The notes: generated by a model from the sequence alone, not told the origin. A stretch of DNA of 64,000 bases from Candidatus Poseidoniaceae archaeon (GCA_938030705.1 CALHIR010000002.1:66515-130514), one strand, 5' to 3'. Counted from the first letter of the stretch, positions 11,401 through 20,161 are shown. Made by a program: numbers and translations.

Positions 11401-13766
11401 TATTTACAGACGCCAATGTTGGTTCCTGCGTAGAGGCTTCCTCCACTGATGCTGGACTCGACAGCGAAATCATAGAATTGCTGAGGTCGTGTTTGCCATG
11501 AGGAGCCTTGGCCGAAACTTGTCATTTGATTCCCGTCCCACTTCCGAGCACCTTGTTGGGTGCCGATGTAAAGATTGAACCCATCCGTATCAAGCGCAAA
11601 AATTTGGTCGGATGGGAGCAGACCGCCTCGGTTTCCTGCGGTCAAGGGTGAGAGAATTTCGCCCGTGCTGAGGTCCTTGCGCACCACGCCATACCCCTGC
11701 AAGCCGAGATGGAGGATGTTGCCGACCATGGCTACGGGGGCGTTGTTGACGCCGTTGATGCCCGTGGAGCCCCAGGGCTCAAGCCATGTGTCGTTGGTGA
11801 TGTCGTAGCGGAGGAGGCCTTTGTCCTCCGTGGCTACATAGGCGGTGTCGTCGAAGAGAGCGACATCGCCGACAAATGATGTGGGGAGCCCGTTGGTGGT
11901 ATCGTAGGCCGTACAGGCTCCACCGTTTCGGTCAAAGTGAACAAATGCACCACCGTCAAGAGAGAAGACCACGCTGTCTGCGTCCACCGCGAGGTCGTTG
12001 ATGTTGGCCGAAGACGGATAGCATCCCGAGGTCCCATCGTAGGTCTGAACGCTGTTGCCACTGGTGTCCATTTCTTCGACCACAGGGCTACCTTCCATGC
12101 CGAGGAAGAGCGTTGTCGTTCCTTGAGTTGTCGGTGCGGCGACGATGTGTATCACGTTGTCCGTGACCGTCCATGGCGTGAGCCAGACCGAGTTGCTGAT
12201 GTCGTACCGCATGACGAGCATGGAGTTGTCCGCCGTCCCGAGGTAGAGGACGTTGTCAACCTCGACCAAACCGGTCATCTCATCGGTCGCAGGGGCACTG
12301 GCGAGCAACAATTCACCTTTGACGAACGGGGATTGGTTGGGTGAGAGGTGAATCAGGTTCCCGCTGCCATCGCCCACCAGCAAGGCGTCATTGGCGGGGG
12401 AAGCGCCCCCGCTCGACATCCAGGGAAGAAGCGATTTTCCTTCGTTGGTCAGTCCGAGCGTTTCAAGATCGTAAGTGGTGGAGAAGACGCCGTTGGTGGT
12501 GTTGTAGGTGTGCAGGGAATCGCCGTTGAGAATGAAGAGGGTTGGGCCAATCCGGGCCAAACCAGCGATGCCGTCACTGTCGAGCCAATTTCCAGAATTC
12601 CATGTTGATAACCAAAAGCCGGATGCGTAATCAAATCGCCCCAGCCCGTTGTCGGGGGAGCCGAGCAGGAGTTGGTTTCCAGAGACGACCATGTGAGTGA
12701 TCCGGTCGGAATGAAGGTTGTTGGCCGAACTCCACGTGGCGAGGCCACTTCCAGTGTTGATGTCGTACCTCAAAACCCCAGCGCCTTCAATGGCCGCATA
12801 CACGACGCCACCAACTTCGAGCATGGACAGCGCCTTCGTGCCTCCGTCGGTGGCGGTGACGGATACCACGGAATTCCATGCTGCACCGTCCCACTTCACG
12901 AGGCCTAAACCGCTTGCAGCGAAGACCTCGCCGCCACTCGTTAGCAGGAAGCGATCCACGTCTCCATCGGCCAAGGGAGTGACGAAACTGCTGTTGGTGG
13001 TGAGAAGCGCGCGGAAGGTCCCGTCCGCCATCAGGAGATGAAGGACACCGGTGCTGTCGTCCATGACCATGTCGAGCACACCGCCCTCGGCCGTGTAGTC
13101 GTAGACGTCAATGGTGTTCGGGTCGTTGTTGGCGTGCAGGACGAAGAGTTGTTCGTTGACCGCAAGGTAAAGCAATCCAGTTTCAGGATTGACGACGCGG
13201 TCATGAATCTCAAAATTAAGCGGTGTGAGCGACACCAAGGGGTCGGCCGGCGCCAATGCTTCAATGACCATCTTGGTGATTTCGGCATCCGATGGCAAGT
13301 CCCACCCAGCTCCTGAATTGCTGTTTGGGTTGAGGCGCCCGGCATAGGTGCTCCCGGTGGTGAAGGAATCGGCTTCGCCGAGCACGCCCAAGCCTCGCCA
13401 GTCAAACAGCGAGGTTCCCAAACCGTCAACCACCAATTGTGGTTCCTCGATGGTCATGCCGTCTTGGCCGCTGGCCCGTATTTCGAGCGTGACATTCGAT
13501 AAATCGGCTCCGGGAGCGAAGGCCAAATCCCAATCTGCACTCGCTCGTTGACCCGTTTCAGGGACGGCACCAAGCGCATCGAGCGTGACCCACCCGGTGT
13601 CGTTACTTCCTTCCAGTGGCCATGTCACGCCGCTTGGTTCCGCGTGGGCTGAAACGACCGGCGTGGTGAGAAGGGGCCCCATTGACATGAGGACCATCAG
13701 GACGACCATGGAAAGGGCTCGTTGGCGACGAGCCCCAAGACGGTCACCTTGGTGGCTGAGTTTCAT
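5436..13766 (-). CDS. Giant surface protein (2776 aa): signal peptide, many beta-propeller-type repeats, several FN3-like domains, C-terminal TM helix and cytoplasmic tail
   Basis: Recurrent GVLRYNITSNQWLTPF / GLPSNVV / LYIGTQQGARKWDG units; FN3-like RPNDDGSALLLSFDLSDADDVWEYHIY units; TM LIAAGMVLIVLFLLVLVV followed by basic RGRSGSKRRSK. Confidence 0.85.
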   Translation of the reverse strand: MKLSHQGDRLGARRQRALSMVVLMVLMSMGPLLTTPVVSAHAEPSGVTWPLEGSNDTGWVTLDALGAVPETGQRASADWDLAFAPGADLSNVTLEIRASGQDGMTIEEPQLVVDGLGTSLFDWRGLGVLGEADSFTTGSTYAGRLNPNSNSGAGWDLPSDAEITKMVIEALAPADPLVSLTPLNFEIHDRVVNPETGLLYLAVNEQLFVLHANNDPNTIDVYDYTAEGGVLDMVMDDSTGVLHLLMADGTFRALLTTNSSFVTPLADGDVDRFLLTSGGEVFAASGLGLVKWDGAAWNSVVSVTATDGGTKALSMLEVGGVVYAAIEGAGVLRYDINTGSGLATWSSANNLHSDRITHMVVSGNQLLLGSPDNGLGRFDYASGFWLSTWNSGNWLDSDGIAGLARIGPTLFILNGDSLHTYNTTNGVFSTTYDLETLGLTNEGKSLLPWMSSGGASPANDALLVGDGSGNLIHLSPNQSPFVKGELLLASAPATDEMTGLVEVDNVLYLGTADNSMLVMRYDISNSVWLTPWTVTDNVIHIVAAPTTQGTTTLFLGMEGSPVVEEMDTSGNSVQTYDGTSGCYPSSANINDLAVDADSVVFSLDGGAFVHFDRNGGACTAYDTTNGLPTSFVGDVALFDDTAYVATEDKGLLRYDITNDTWLEPWGSTGINGVNNAPVAMVGNILHLGLQGYGVVRKDLSTGEILSPLTAGNRGGLLPSDQIFALDTDGFNLYIGTQQGARKWDGNQMTSFGQGSSWQTRPQQFYDFAVESSISGGSLYAGTNIGVCKYSIATMGINDCQNVYDGMPNWATYSVGYDSTYVYGGTNSGVGLITKSNFQHDENWGQGTQTGNAVVEIMGDIAYIGTEGLGVLRYNITSNQWLTPFTEDNGVLDGGNDDVTGLVADIRQDMIWVGGSDGFQLINVTNGAEVYDIESTSSQYTANGDPYGMILHNNIMYYHSGTAGDEVSRLNVTNAVPLSNLDIGAQVGENGGDIVNMELVGDTLLVSVVSGQWWNTDGSGGIARWNTTNSAYESNILPTGSIDRVTAYESSNGNTWVAWGDLKLDLYDSSKTLVNSWTNFEFPIRGIVEYDGETLFATEDGIARYNETTNTWNTMWEAGNGLPNNAGDRFYELWTDGTNLVVGGADISNFGQFREGIISHLNSAGAWTTYPADSLSLVPDGYPISMEMCGGVLNVAMYNNNGGIARIDLQNGTLSPFDRSQLDGTAPASVACDNQDTLYIGYYNDNQPISRYSYATSSFISSLTTASHNLPSDRVWYDALSHSGTQLIVGHAVGNSGSNLIAGGYSTLVASGATALQAQVQGAGSPVTSLQWLSGSSEWLIGRAGGSSGYSEVATLSSSGRQTVVDLPGLVSGQVTSMVANATHLWATTGSSALGNFGSTGTGILQGTFLPNGTVDWQYGWTLPGNTVANDLHLHGTDLYIASSPGGMLKLDTLTKSISAIGGSLHTKFDTMHTYNSQLVVGLAGDGGSPPGVQMFNPTTDQFGNGRLIAGLPSNIVNGFADSPNVLYIATDGGIGRWNYSTNDWMDSITAFNGLPSNVVEDVVVIGSKVYMATPAGLFVWNPSTQNGTTLTKANGLMGQSAWGLAVITNNVGASTLIISHDGRGGSDRPGVSLVDPSTLLVTSTHRFDQLPSNTVTAVTTDWWGVHMATDVGPLTHWNASSGDFEDGTSLFQTQYPIVHMMSDGEDLLSIGSENDLMLSEARTNDHAAKVFLRATEAGNGVLGANYIWAITEDGLQGWDRTGQFTPVEPTSMRRALPLTVRAMGNGGGINITQMTHPGMSIELVDPSGSYALDDSLGAPGVHGLLFQNVPVVLTSPTTGAPVWAKSVALEYDVLLNLSQDPALELNLQDAVDNGMLYNNTRHVTLRLFSPSNGSLEVRLTYDYIRTESPVTMVGLDDRPDDGGSVLTASWSLVHDEDFARYLVFLNEGPWTTAPTELELLGQTPDKAISLHSRLAADIETANGVPLEDGTDYYAVVVAEYTDGRWGKVSLPFGPASPSDEVPGAPVWAAASAMGSNGDDGDIELEWARCTALDLASTNVYVSTTPMVDALGRTPYVSYAPNEGNQSVISQTPGVPVWIGFTCVDETGQENLSDVTVVGPVVPTGELNDNDAPDPVEGTEASDVLNDEGGRITVKWNVSTADDCAFYTVFIKQGDHVEDVANNLDGFSQAAVINPCDENQTIISSMDGVPLIDGQIYTVGVVAYDVWLNGNTDDVLLVTATPLQNIIGQGTTPPRITSLMAFDHANDDGTAIDVVWEPSTVEDFASYTVWVSNVPVEDLSLAYAAFGNNPNICGCFSFNKQWIDERTNPIELTISTALYVDSGNDLSQGTPGLIQPDVELFVAVTVHDLKGNVHLTDLTQVSVTPIDNINDNTAPDRLTDLTLTDRPNDDGSALLLSFDLSDADDVWEYHIYAETYNFEGEVGQPGTQMALNPIATLDRAPSLPLVIDVIAGDIPVIAGQEVWVAVVVMDSSGNAHVDMLTMVSSAATDEGITDPGVYLPDIEEVEVEWFEENNIFVEWQHSVNANVRGYHIYISEDMFTSTDDASKVGETVSANSFLISPDVFDGLSNTSAYYVAVVPYDDTVAKLTVEAVKLEALSGDKDSEGDGDADRPLSLESLLTTPNLIAAGMVLIVLFLLVLVVRGRSGSKRRSKSWELQEATWGIQDTNWDTPAAAAPSAAPPTAVPAPPPGITTQQANDIYAAANEIQSADYGRQAYQAPQPVLRPQVDTSLLDGLLDEPAPAPKTPEIDTSFLDDLL

Positions 13767-13895
13767 GGGTTAAGGGGTATTTTTCACTTATTTGAAGGGA
13801 AGCCTTCGCTGTCTGTACAATGCTCAAGGAAAATCCAATTCATAACACGAGAATATCGGGGGAATGTTTTCATCGTGTGACCTTTCTTTTCAACC

Positions 13896-14480
13896 ATGGA
13901 AGAAGCGTTTTGGAAGGCAGACGACGGAGGCGATGACAACGTAAACAACGCTGCTGACACCACCTCCCCCACACCCCCTCAGTCGTTCTCACAAACCGAG
14001 CACATCATTTACGGCTCTCCACTGACGATGGTTGGAGGAATTCTTCTCTTTGTTATCATCGCCATCTCACTCATTTCTGAAGCCCGCAGCGACGGCATTG
14101 AATTCAGCCCCGAGTTGTTCGGCTTCGGTTTTGTCGCCGTTGTTCTCCCCTGGTATGGCTACTTTCAGTATCGGAAAACCGTGGTCATTTCGTGGCGTCA
14201 AGATGAGCGGCGCGTGGAGGTGTTCAAAGGTATTCGAAACAGCGACGAACGAAGCACCATGTTTGCTTACACATCCGAGCCTCGCGATCAAATCATCATT
14301 CAGTCCGAAACGACCTCTTCCAATGCCCACCATTCCGCCGACCACGATGATACAGATTCGGAAACAGAATATTGGTTGGTCGTCAAAAGGGTGGACGGCA
14401 CGACCATCGCATCATCAGACGCCGCCAAGAACACCTATTTTCTGAAGCGAATCAAGCAATATCTCGACCAACTCCAATGA
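13896..14480 (+). CDS. Membrane protein with two TM helices and a soluble C-terminal domain
   Basis: Single ORF with two hydrophobic segments; no family recognised. Confidence 0.6.
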   Translation: MEEAFWKADDGGDDNVNNAADTTSPTPPQSFSQTEHIIYGSPLTMVGGILLFVIIAISLISEARSDGIEFSPELFGFGFVAVVLPWYGYFQYRKTVVISWRQDERRVEVFKGIRNSDERSTMFAYTSEPRDQIIIQSETTSSNAHHSADHDDTDSETEYWLVVKRVDGTTIASSDAAKNTYFLKRIKQYLDQLQ

Positions 14481-14579
14481 ACACAGCCCTGCGTGCTCGC
14501 ACGGTGTTGATGTGCTGAAACAGCGTCATGGCCGCTTCAACTCCGCACAACAATCAAACCCTGCCTTCTCGCCCTTTTT

Positions 14580-16916
14580 TTGGGGAAGCCCATGTCCATG
14601 AGCAAAAAAGACCGGATGCTGCGCAAGGAGGCGCTTGAGTATCACGAGGCTGAACCGCAGGGAAAAATCAAGGTTGTACCGACCAAACCTCATGCCACCG
14701 CTCACGAGTTGAGTTTGGCCTACTCCCCCGGTGTCGCTTATCCCTGCTTGGAGATTGAGGAGCGGCCCGAAGACGCCTACCGATACACGTCAAAAGGCAA
14801 CCTTGTGGCGGTGATTTCCAACGGCACGGCCGTCCTCGGCTTGGGTAATATCGGTGCTCTGGCCAGCAAACCCGTCATGGAAGGCAAGGGGTTGCTGCTC
14901 AAGACCTTCGCCGGCATCGATGTCTTTGACATCGAAGTCGACACCGAAGACTCCGAGGAATTCATCAACACCGTCGTCAACATCTCGAAGACCTTCGGCG
15001 GTATCAACCTCGAGGACATCAAAGCCCCCGAGTGTTTTGAGATCGAACGCCGTATCTCGGAAGCGACCGACATTCCCGTGATGCACGACGACCAGCACGG
15101 CACGGCCATCATCTCCGCTGCGGCCCTCCTCAACGCTGCTGAACTTCAGGGCAAAGCCCTCGCCGACCTTTCCGTGGTGGTCATCGGTGCCGGCGCCTCG
15201 GCCATCGCCTGTGCCAATCACTATGTTGCCGTGGGTGTGAGCATGGAGAACATCACGCTGGTTGACAGTCAAGGCATCATCACCAAAGCAAGGCTGGAAG
15301 CAGGTGAACTGAACGAATACAAGGCGCCCTTTGCCCAAGACCGCCCCGCCGGCGACTTGGCGGACGCCCTCAACGGTGCGGACGTGATGTTGGGCCTTTC
15401 TCGGGGCGGTTTGGTCACCAAGGAAATGGTCGCGAAGATGGCCGAAAAACCGATCATCTTCGCGCTGGCGAACCCCACCCCCGAAATTCTTCCCGAAGAG
15501 GTGCTTCAGGTGCGTCAAGACGCCATCATCGCCACCGGCCGCTCCGATTATCCCAATCAGGTGAACAATGTTCTCGGGTTTCCCTACATTTTCCGAGGCG
15601 CGTTGGACGTCCGGGCGCGGGACATTACCCAGAAGATGAAAATGGCCGCAACGAAAGCCTTGGCGGCCCTGGCCAAGGAACCCGTTCCTGACTACATTTC
15701 GGCAGCCTACGACGGCGTCGTGATGCAATACGGCCCCGAGTACATCATCCCGAAACCCTTTGACCGGCGAGTGCTTCTTTGGGAGGCTGCTGCGGTTGCA
15801 CAAGCCGCCATTGACGAGGGCATTGCTGGCGTTTCAACTGAGGAGTTCAACATCGACCGCTACCGAGAGGAACTCGAGGCGCGTTTGGGTGAATCGTACT
15901 CTGTCATGCGCCAGATGATCAACCAAGTCAAAGGGAAAGAAAAGCGAATCGTCTTCCCCGAGGGCGACAAAGAACCCGTCCTCCGGGCAGCCGCTCAGTT
16001 GGTGGAGCAAAACATCTGCCACCCCATCCTCCTTGGTCCCGTTGACCGTATCGACCGAATGGTTGAGGAATTGGGGTTGAATTTTGAATACGAAGCCTTT
16101 GACCCCCGCTACGACGAGCGACGAAAAACGGAGTACGCCAACGCCTTCTTCAAGCGGCGACAGCGAAAAGGAACGACCTGGCCTGACGCAGCTCGCTTGC
16201 TCAAAAGCCGCCCCTATTTCGCCGCCCAGATGGTTCATGCAGGCGATGCTGACGGTTTTGTTGGCGGCGTCAGCCGAAATTATGCCGACGTGCTCAAGCC
16301 AACGTTGGAACTCATTGGGAAGGCTGACGATGCACACTGCGTCATCGGCTGCTACATGATGAACATCAAAGGCCGAACGATTTTCCTCGCCGATGCGACG
16401 GTGAACGTCTATCCCGACAGCCGAACGCTGGCGGAAATTGCCGTTCAAACTGCGAAGGTTGCCCGACGGTTCGGTGTGGCGCCGCGGGTGGCCATGCTTT
16501 CGTTTTCCAACTTTGGCTCCACACGGGCCCAACGTTCAGAACGCATCGAGGAAGCGGTCGTGATGGCCCGAACATTGGACCCGACGCTGATGATTGACGG
16601 CCCCATGCAGAGCGATACCGCCCTCAACCCTTCCATTCAGGAGGAGTATCCGTTCATGAAACTGGTCGGTCCGGCCAACGTGTTGATTTTGCCCAATTTG
16701 GCCTCGGCCAACATCGCCTACAAACTTCTTGAGGAACTTGGCGACGCCGAGATGACCGGCCCCATTCTCGAAGGCATGGCTCACCCTGTCCAACTGGTGG
16801 CGCGTCAAGATGGAGTGCGCCACATCGTCAACATGGCGACGATTTGTACGGCCGACGCCATTCGAAAAGACACCTATTGGGCGACGCTTATCGAGGATGA
16901 TTCAACTTCATCGTAG
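14580..16916 (+). CDS. maeB: NAD(P)-dependent malic enzyme, MaeB-type, fused to phosphotransacetylase-like domain
   Basis: SLAYSPGVAYPCLEI, VAVISNGTAVLGLGNIGALASKPVMEGKG, MHDDQHGTAII; C-terminal PTA-like GGVSRNYADVLKPTLELI...NVLILPNLASANIAYKLLEELG. Confidence 0.95.
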   Translation: MGKPMSMSKKDRMLRKEALEYHEAEPQGKIKVVPTKPHATAHELSLAYSPGVAYPCLEIEERPEDAYRYTSKGNLVAVISNGTAVLGLGNIGALASKPVMEGKGLLLKTFAGIDVFDIEVDTEDSEEFINTVVNISKTFGGINLEDIKAPECFEIERRISEATDIPVMHDDQHGTAIISAAALLNAAELQGKALADLSVVVIGAGASAIACANHYVAVGVSMENITLVDSQGIITKARLEAGELNEYKAPFAQDRPAGDLADALNGADVMLGLSRGGLVTKEMVAKMAEKPIIFALANPTPEILPEEVLQVRQDAIIATGRSDYPNQVNNVLGFPYIFRGALDVRARDITQKMKMAATKALAALAKEPVPDYISAAYDGVVMQYGPEYIIPKPFDRRVLLWEAAAVAQAAIDEGIAGVSTEEFNIDRYREELEARLGESYSVMRQMINQVKGKEKRIVFPEGDKEPVLRAAAQLVEQNICHPILLGPVDRIDRMVEELGLNFEYEAFDPRYDERRKTEYANAFFKRRQRKGTTWPDAARLLKSRPYFAAQMVHAGDADGFVGGVSRNYADVLKPTLELIGKADDAHCVIGCYMMNIKGRTIFLADATVNVYPDSRTLAEIAVQTAKVARRFGVAPRVAMLSFSNFGSTRAQRSERIEEAVVMARTLDPTLMIDGPMQSDTALNPSIQEEYPFMKLVGPANVLILPNLASANIAYKLLEELGDAEMTGPILEGMAHPVQLVARQDGVRHIVNMATICTADAIRKDTYWATLIEDDSTSS

Positions 16917-17737
16917 CGCAACACCGGTCGTCGTGGACGCCAGATGGCCCCGGTGAAGAAACCGGCACACAACCCGCCGAACAAGAGGTTGACCCACCCT
17001 TCCGTGGCGTAGTCACCCATGCCCCTCAACACCGGAATAAGGAAGGAAGGCACAATACCCAACACCGTGGTCCACAGCAGTTCAGAACGCACGTTCTTCC
17101 ACCGGTCAGTGTGCTCAGGAACTCGTTTTCCTTCGCCACTCCGCACGGGCGAAAGCGCCAACCTCGCCACGACGTTGGGCAGCGGTCGGTCAAGCGGAAC
17201 GCTGGTGATCGCCGTGATGCCTTCGTTTCGCGGGTGGACGGCGACGGCGGCGGTTTGAGCAGCTGCCGGGCCGAGCAGTTCGTTGGGGCGAGGACGCCCA
17301 TCCATCATGGCCCCTCGGTTGTTGGAGGACGGGGCGTCGGCCAGCCGTTCCGTCAACCCGTTTTTGAGCAAGAGCACGTTTTGGTCTCGAGCAGCATACC
17401 ACTCGGCTTGGGTCAGGGCGCGAAGTTCCCACTGACCGCCCAGTTGATTCACCACCTCACGAAATTCATCCGTGCTCATCACGCGGTCAGCCAACTCTTC
17501 CAACTCGCGGGAGGTGAGTGCCTCGGTGGGCTGTTGGCCTTCTTGTTCTCCACTCACGCCCATGGCGCCAGCGACCTCTGACCCGGTGATCGGTGAGGCC
17601 ATGACATAGAAGGTCGGCGTTTTTGCTTCATAGCACGGGCGCTGGCCAGCGTAAACCCAGCCTCCTTTGGTGGTGCCCAAGACGGTGGTGGTTTCCTTCA
17701 CCGGAACGAATTCAAGACCGCTGAGGCTGATGGTCAC
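16874..17737 (-). CDS. Divergent formylglycine-generating-enzyme (FGE/SUMF)-like domain with C-terminal TM helices
   Basis: GLEFVPV, FYVMASPITGSEVAGAMG and WELRALTQAEWYAARDQ resemble GMEFV / FYI..YPVTNAQ...MG / YRLPTEAEWEYAAR; C-terminal hydrophobic segments. Converges on maeB with a 43-bp overlap. Confidence 0.6.
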   Translation of the reverse strand: MTISLSGLEFVPVKETTTVLGTTKGGWVYAGQRPCYEAKTPTFYVMASPITGSEVAGAMGVSGEQEGQQPTEALTSRELEELADRVMSTDEFREVVNQLGGQWELRALTQAEWYAARDQNVLLLKNGLTERLADAPSSNNRGAMMDGRPRPNELLGPAAAQTAAVAVHPRNEGITAITSVPLDRPLPNVVARLALSPVRSGEGKRVPEHTDRWKNVRSELLWTTVLGIVPSFLIPVLRGMGDYATEGWVNLLFGGLCAGFFTGAIWRPRRPVLRYDEVESSSISVAQ

Positions 17738-17746
17738 GTCGACCCC

Positions 17747-18439
17747 TCAATTCAACGATGCTTCCATGCGCTTGTACCATGCCATCCCGTTGGTGTGGTC
17801 GGTAAGTTGCCTGAACTGAGGATAGGGGGAAACAGAGCGCATGTAGCCAAAAGCAGCAAAGTCAACCAAGTCCGGTGCATCACCGCCAAAGAAGGGCTGA
17901 CCGTCGTGGGCATCGGTGAATTCCGTCAGCAAATCATGCCAGAGTTGCTTGGGTTTGCGCCCGTCTTTCTTGACCCGCTTTCGGGCGATGATGCCCCACA
18001 TGATGGGGAAACCAGCCCATGCGTACAGTCGCTTGGAGATGAAGCCGAAGTTTTCAATTTTTGAAATACGAGTGGTGGTTTTCAAAGCCGAACCGAGGCT
18101 GCCGTAAAGGATCGGCACCGTGGCCTTGGAAAGATGGGCATCAACCCACTCCATCCATGTCTCTTGACGGGCACGGTCGCCCCTGCTGGCCATCTTCCCA
18201 CCGTTGTACTTCTCGTCGATGATGCGAAGAATCGGGGTGGAGTCCACGTGATGCTTTCCTTGTTCGTCGGTGAAGACCGGTACTTTGCCCCAATCGCCGG
18301 TGAACGCAACGTCCTTTTTGATGCGCATTCCGTTGACAGGAACGTAATCGGTCTCCACGTTGAGGTGCTCGAGCAAGCCGCGTACCTTCCAGCAGAAGGG
18401 ACACGAATAGAGGAGGTGCAGGGTTGGGGTTTGACCCAT
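17747..18439 (-). CDS. Glutathione S-transferase-fold protein resembling membrane-associated prostaglandin E synthase 2
   Basis: [30 protein letters not shown]-terminal FISKRLYAW...[22 protein letters not shown]...[11 protein letters not shown]. Confidence 0.75.
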   Translation of the reverse strand: MGQTPTLHLLYSCPFCWKVRGLLEHLNVETDYVPVNGMRIKKDVAFTGDWGKVPVFTDEQGKHHVDSTPILRIIDEKYNGGKMASRGDRARQETWMEWVDAHLSKATVPILYGSLGSALKTTTRISKIENFGFISKRLYAWAGFPIMWGIIARKRVKKDGRKPKQLWHDLLTEFTDAHDGQPFFGGDAPDLVDFAAFGYMRSVSPYPQFRQLTDHTNGMAWYKRMEASLN

Positions 18440-18465
18440 GGTGCAACCTGTGGGCACGCCCTTCT

Positions 18466-18831
18466 TCAAGGCTCGTTCTCTTCATCAAGGCCCGGTTTCC
18501 ACCCGGCCTTCCAGAAGTTCAGGTCGTCCAACCAACCCATCCATTCCTTGTCGGTGCAATTGAGCAAACGAAACGCTCGCCCCTCCAACCCCTCTCGGAG
18601 CGAAGGGGACATGTCGCCTTTGTCCATGGCCTCCTTCCATTCCACCTGCATGTGCCTGATACGGCGGCGCGCTTCCTCCGGTTGGTCAAAATTCATCTCG
18701 CAGGTATCTCGCAGTTCGGAAAGCCAGGTCCGGGTGTCCTTCAGAATTGGGTCGTTGCTGTTGGAGCCTTGTTTGGCTTTCTTTCCAAACGGCCACCAGC
18801 CCATGAACCCTCGTCGTTCTTTTTGGTTCAT
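18466..18831 (-). CDS. Conserved-looking small soluble protein, unknown function
   Basis: [21 protein letters not shown]...; clean fit between neighbours. Confidence 0.5.
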   Translation of the reverse strand: MNQKERRGFMGWWPFGKKAKQGSNSNDPILKDTRTWLSELRDTCEMNFDQPEEARRRIRHMQVEWKEAMDKGDMSPSLREGLEGRAFRLLNCTDKEWMGWLDDLNFWKAGWKPGLDEENEP

Positions 18832-18883
18832 GGTCTTGTCCATTCGCCAACGGATTCAAGAGGCGAGTTCACAAGAGGCGCCC

Positions 18884-19318
18884 ATGGGCCGTTTGACCGT
18901 TCACACCCACGGTGTTCCGAAGGAAAAGGCGATGAAACACCTCATTGAAATGTACGGCGAACGCCTCAAAGGCCGAGGCGTGAGCGTGGAGCATCACGCT
19001 TCGAAACTGGACGGTACGGCCTACGTGGAACGGTTACTCTCCAAGCGAGGTCGCTTAATTTTGCTCGATGAAGGCGGTTTGGAAGAACCGTCGTTGGCCT
19101 TTGCTGCTCGCTACGAGGCGTGGCAACTCGGGAGCGATGCTGTTCACCTTGCTTTGGGTCCGGCCGAAGGCTGGCCACGCCACGAAGGTTTGAACGGGCT
19201 GGACCGCCTTTCGCTCTCGGCGATGACGTTTCCCCACGAATTGGCGGCCGTCATGTTGGTCGAGCAACTCTACAGGGCGAGCGAGCTCAAGCGTGGCTCG
19301 GGTTATCACAAAGCATGA
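18884..19318 (+). CDS. rlmH: RlmH-like 23S rRNA (pseudouridine-N3)-methyltransferase (SPOUT fold)
   Basis: [10 protein letters not shown] and [24 protein letters not shown]; start at [10 protein letters not shown], because the upstream part of the ORF overlaps the opposite-strand gene. Confidence 0.8.
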   Translation: MGRLTVHTHGVPKEKAMKHLIEMYGERLKGRGVSVEHHASKLDGTAYVERLLSKRGRLILLDEGGLEEPSLAFAARYEAWQLGSDAVHLALGPAEGWPRHEGLNGLDRLSLSAMTFPHELAAVMLVEQLYRASELKRGSGYHKA

Positions 19319-19344
19319 TATTTGACGGCCGTTAGGGTAAACCA

Positions 19345-20118
19345 ATGGATACGATGTTTCTTGACGAAACCTCGGGGAAGTGGTTGGCTTTGGCCGTCCT
19401 CGCCGTCGTTTCCATCTCGCTGATCGGCGGCAGCCGACATCAGCCCTTCCCCGAAATATCCGGTCGTTTTGGTTGGATTTTAGCCAGCATCACGGGGCTG
19501 CTTGCGTTGGGCGAATCCGCCCCTCGCCCGATGTCGCTCACGTTTCTGCTCGTCGTGGTGTTGGGCTTGGGCAGTTACGGGGTCCTCGTTGGCGTTCACC
19601 ACATGGTTCGAACGCGCCGGGACGTGTTCATCGCCCCCATGTCGGGTTTTGTGTTTTGCACCGGGGCAGGCGGGCTCATGGTGTTGACTTGGCCCGACCT
19701 CAACACCCTTGAGCAGTGGGCAGGCTTTCTTTTGCTCGTTCTGCTGGGAGGGGGCCAGACGTGGATGGTGTTCCGTGGGCTCCTCATCGGCCGCCTTCCC
19801 CTCGCATGGAGTCAAGCCGGCATGGTGGCGTTGCAGCGACGTCAACTCCATGGCCCCCACGGAGCAATTTCCTGTTTTGAACGAGGCTGGGATGCAGATG
19901 AGGAACACCTCAACCCGATGGCCTATGTTGCCTTGCACCGGATTCATGTGTATCTCAACCAACCCGAGGACGCCCGTCGGTGGTTGGAGGCGTTTGAAGA
20001 CGCTGGTGGGGAGGCAGCGGTTGCGCCCGAATGGATTGGGGCCATACACGAGGCATTGACCGAGATGGGTGCAGATTTTTCTTCCTTCAGTCCAGTTTCA
20101 AGCACGGAAGAGGGTTGA
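19345..20118 (+). CDS. Multi-TM membrane protein with C-terminal soluble helical region
   Basis: Several hydrophobic segments followed by a TPR-like helical tail. Confidence 0.55.
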   Translation: MDTMFLDETSGKWLALAVLAVVSISLIGGSRHQPFPEISGRFGWILASITGLLALGESAPRPMSLTFLLVVVLGLGSYGVLVGVHHMVRTRRDVFIAPMSGFVFCTGAGGLMVLTWPDLNTLEQWAGFLLLVLLGGGQTWMVFRGLLIGRLPLAWSQAGMVALQRRQLHGPHGAISCFERGWDADEEHLNPMAYVALHRIHVYLNQPEDARRWLEAFEDAGGEAAVAPEWIGAIHEALTEMGADFSSFSPVSSTEEG

Positions 20119-20161
20119 ATTCACTCTTTTTCGGGGGAAACTGATACATCAAAAACGAGGA

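Noticed and set aside
14790-15803. 337-aa minus-strand ORF
   Set aside because: Antisense to the strongly supported maeB; a shadow ORF from high-GC codon usage.
18134-18883. 5' part of the 394-aa plus-strand ORF
   Set aside because: Overlaps two opposite-strand genes; only the RlmH portion from 18884 is supported.
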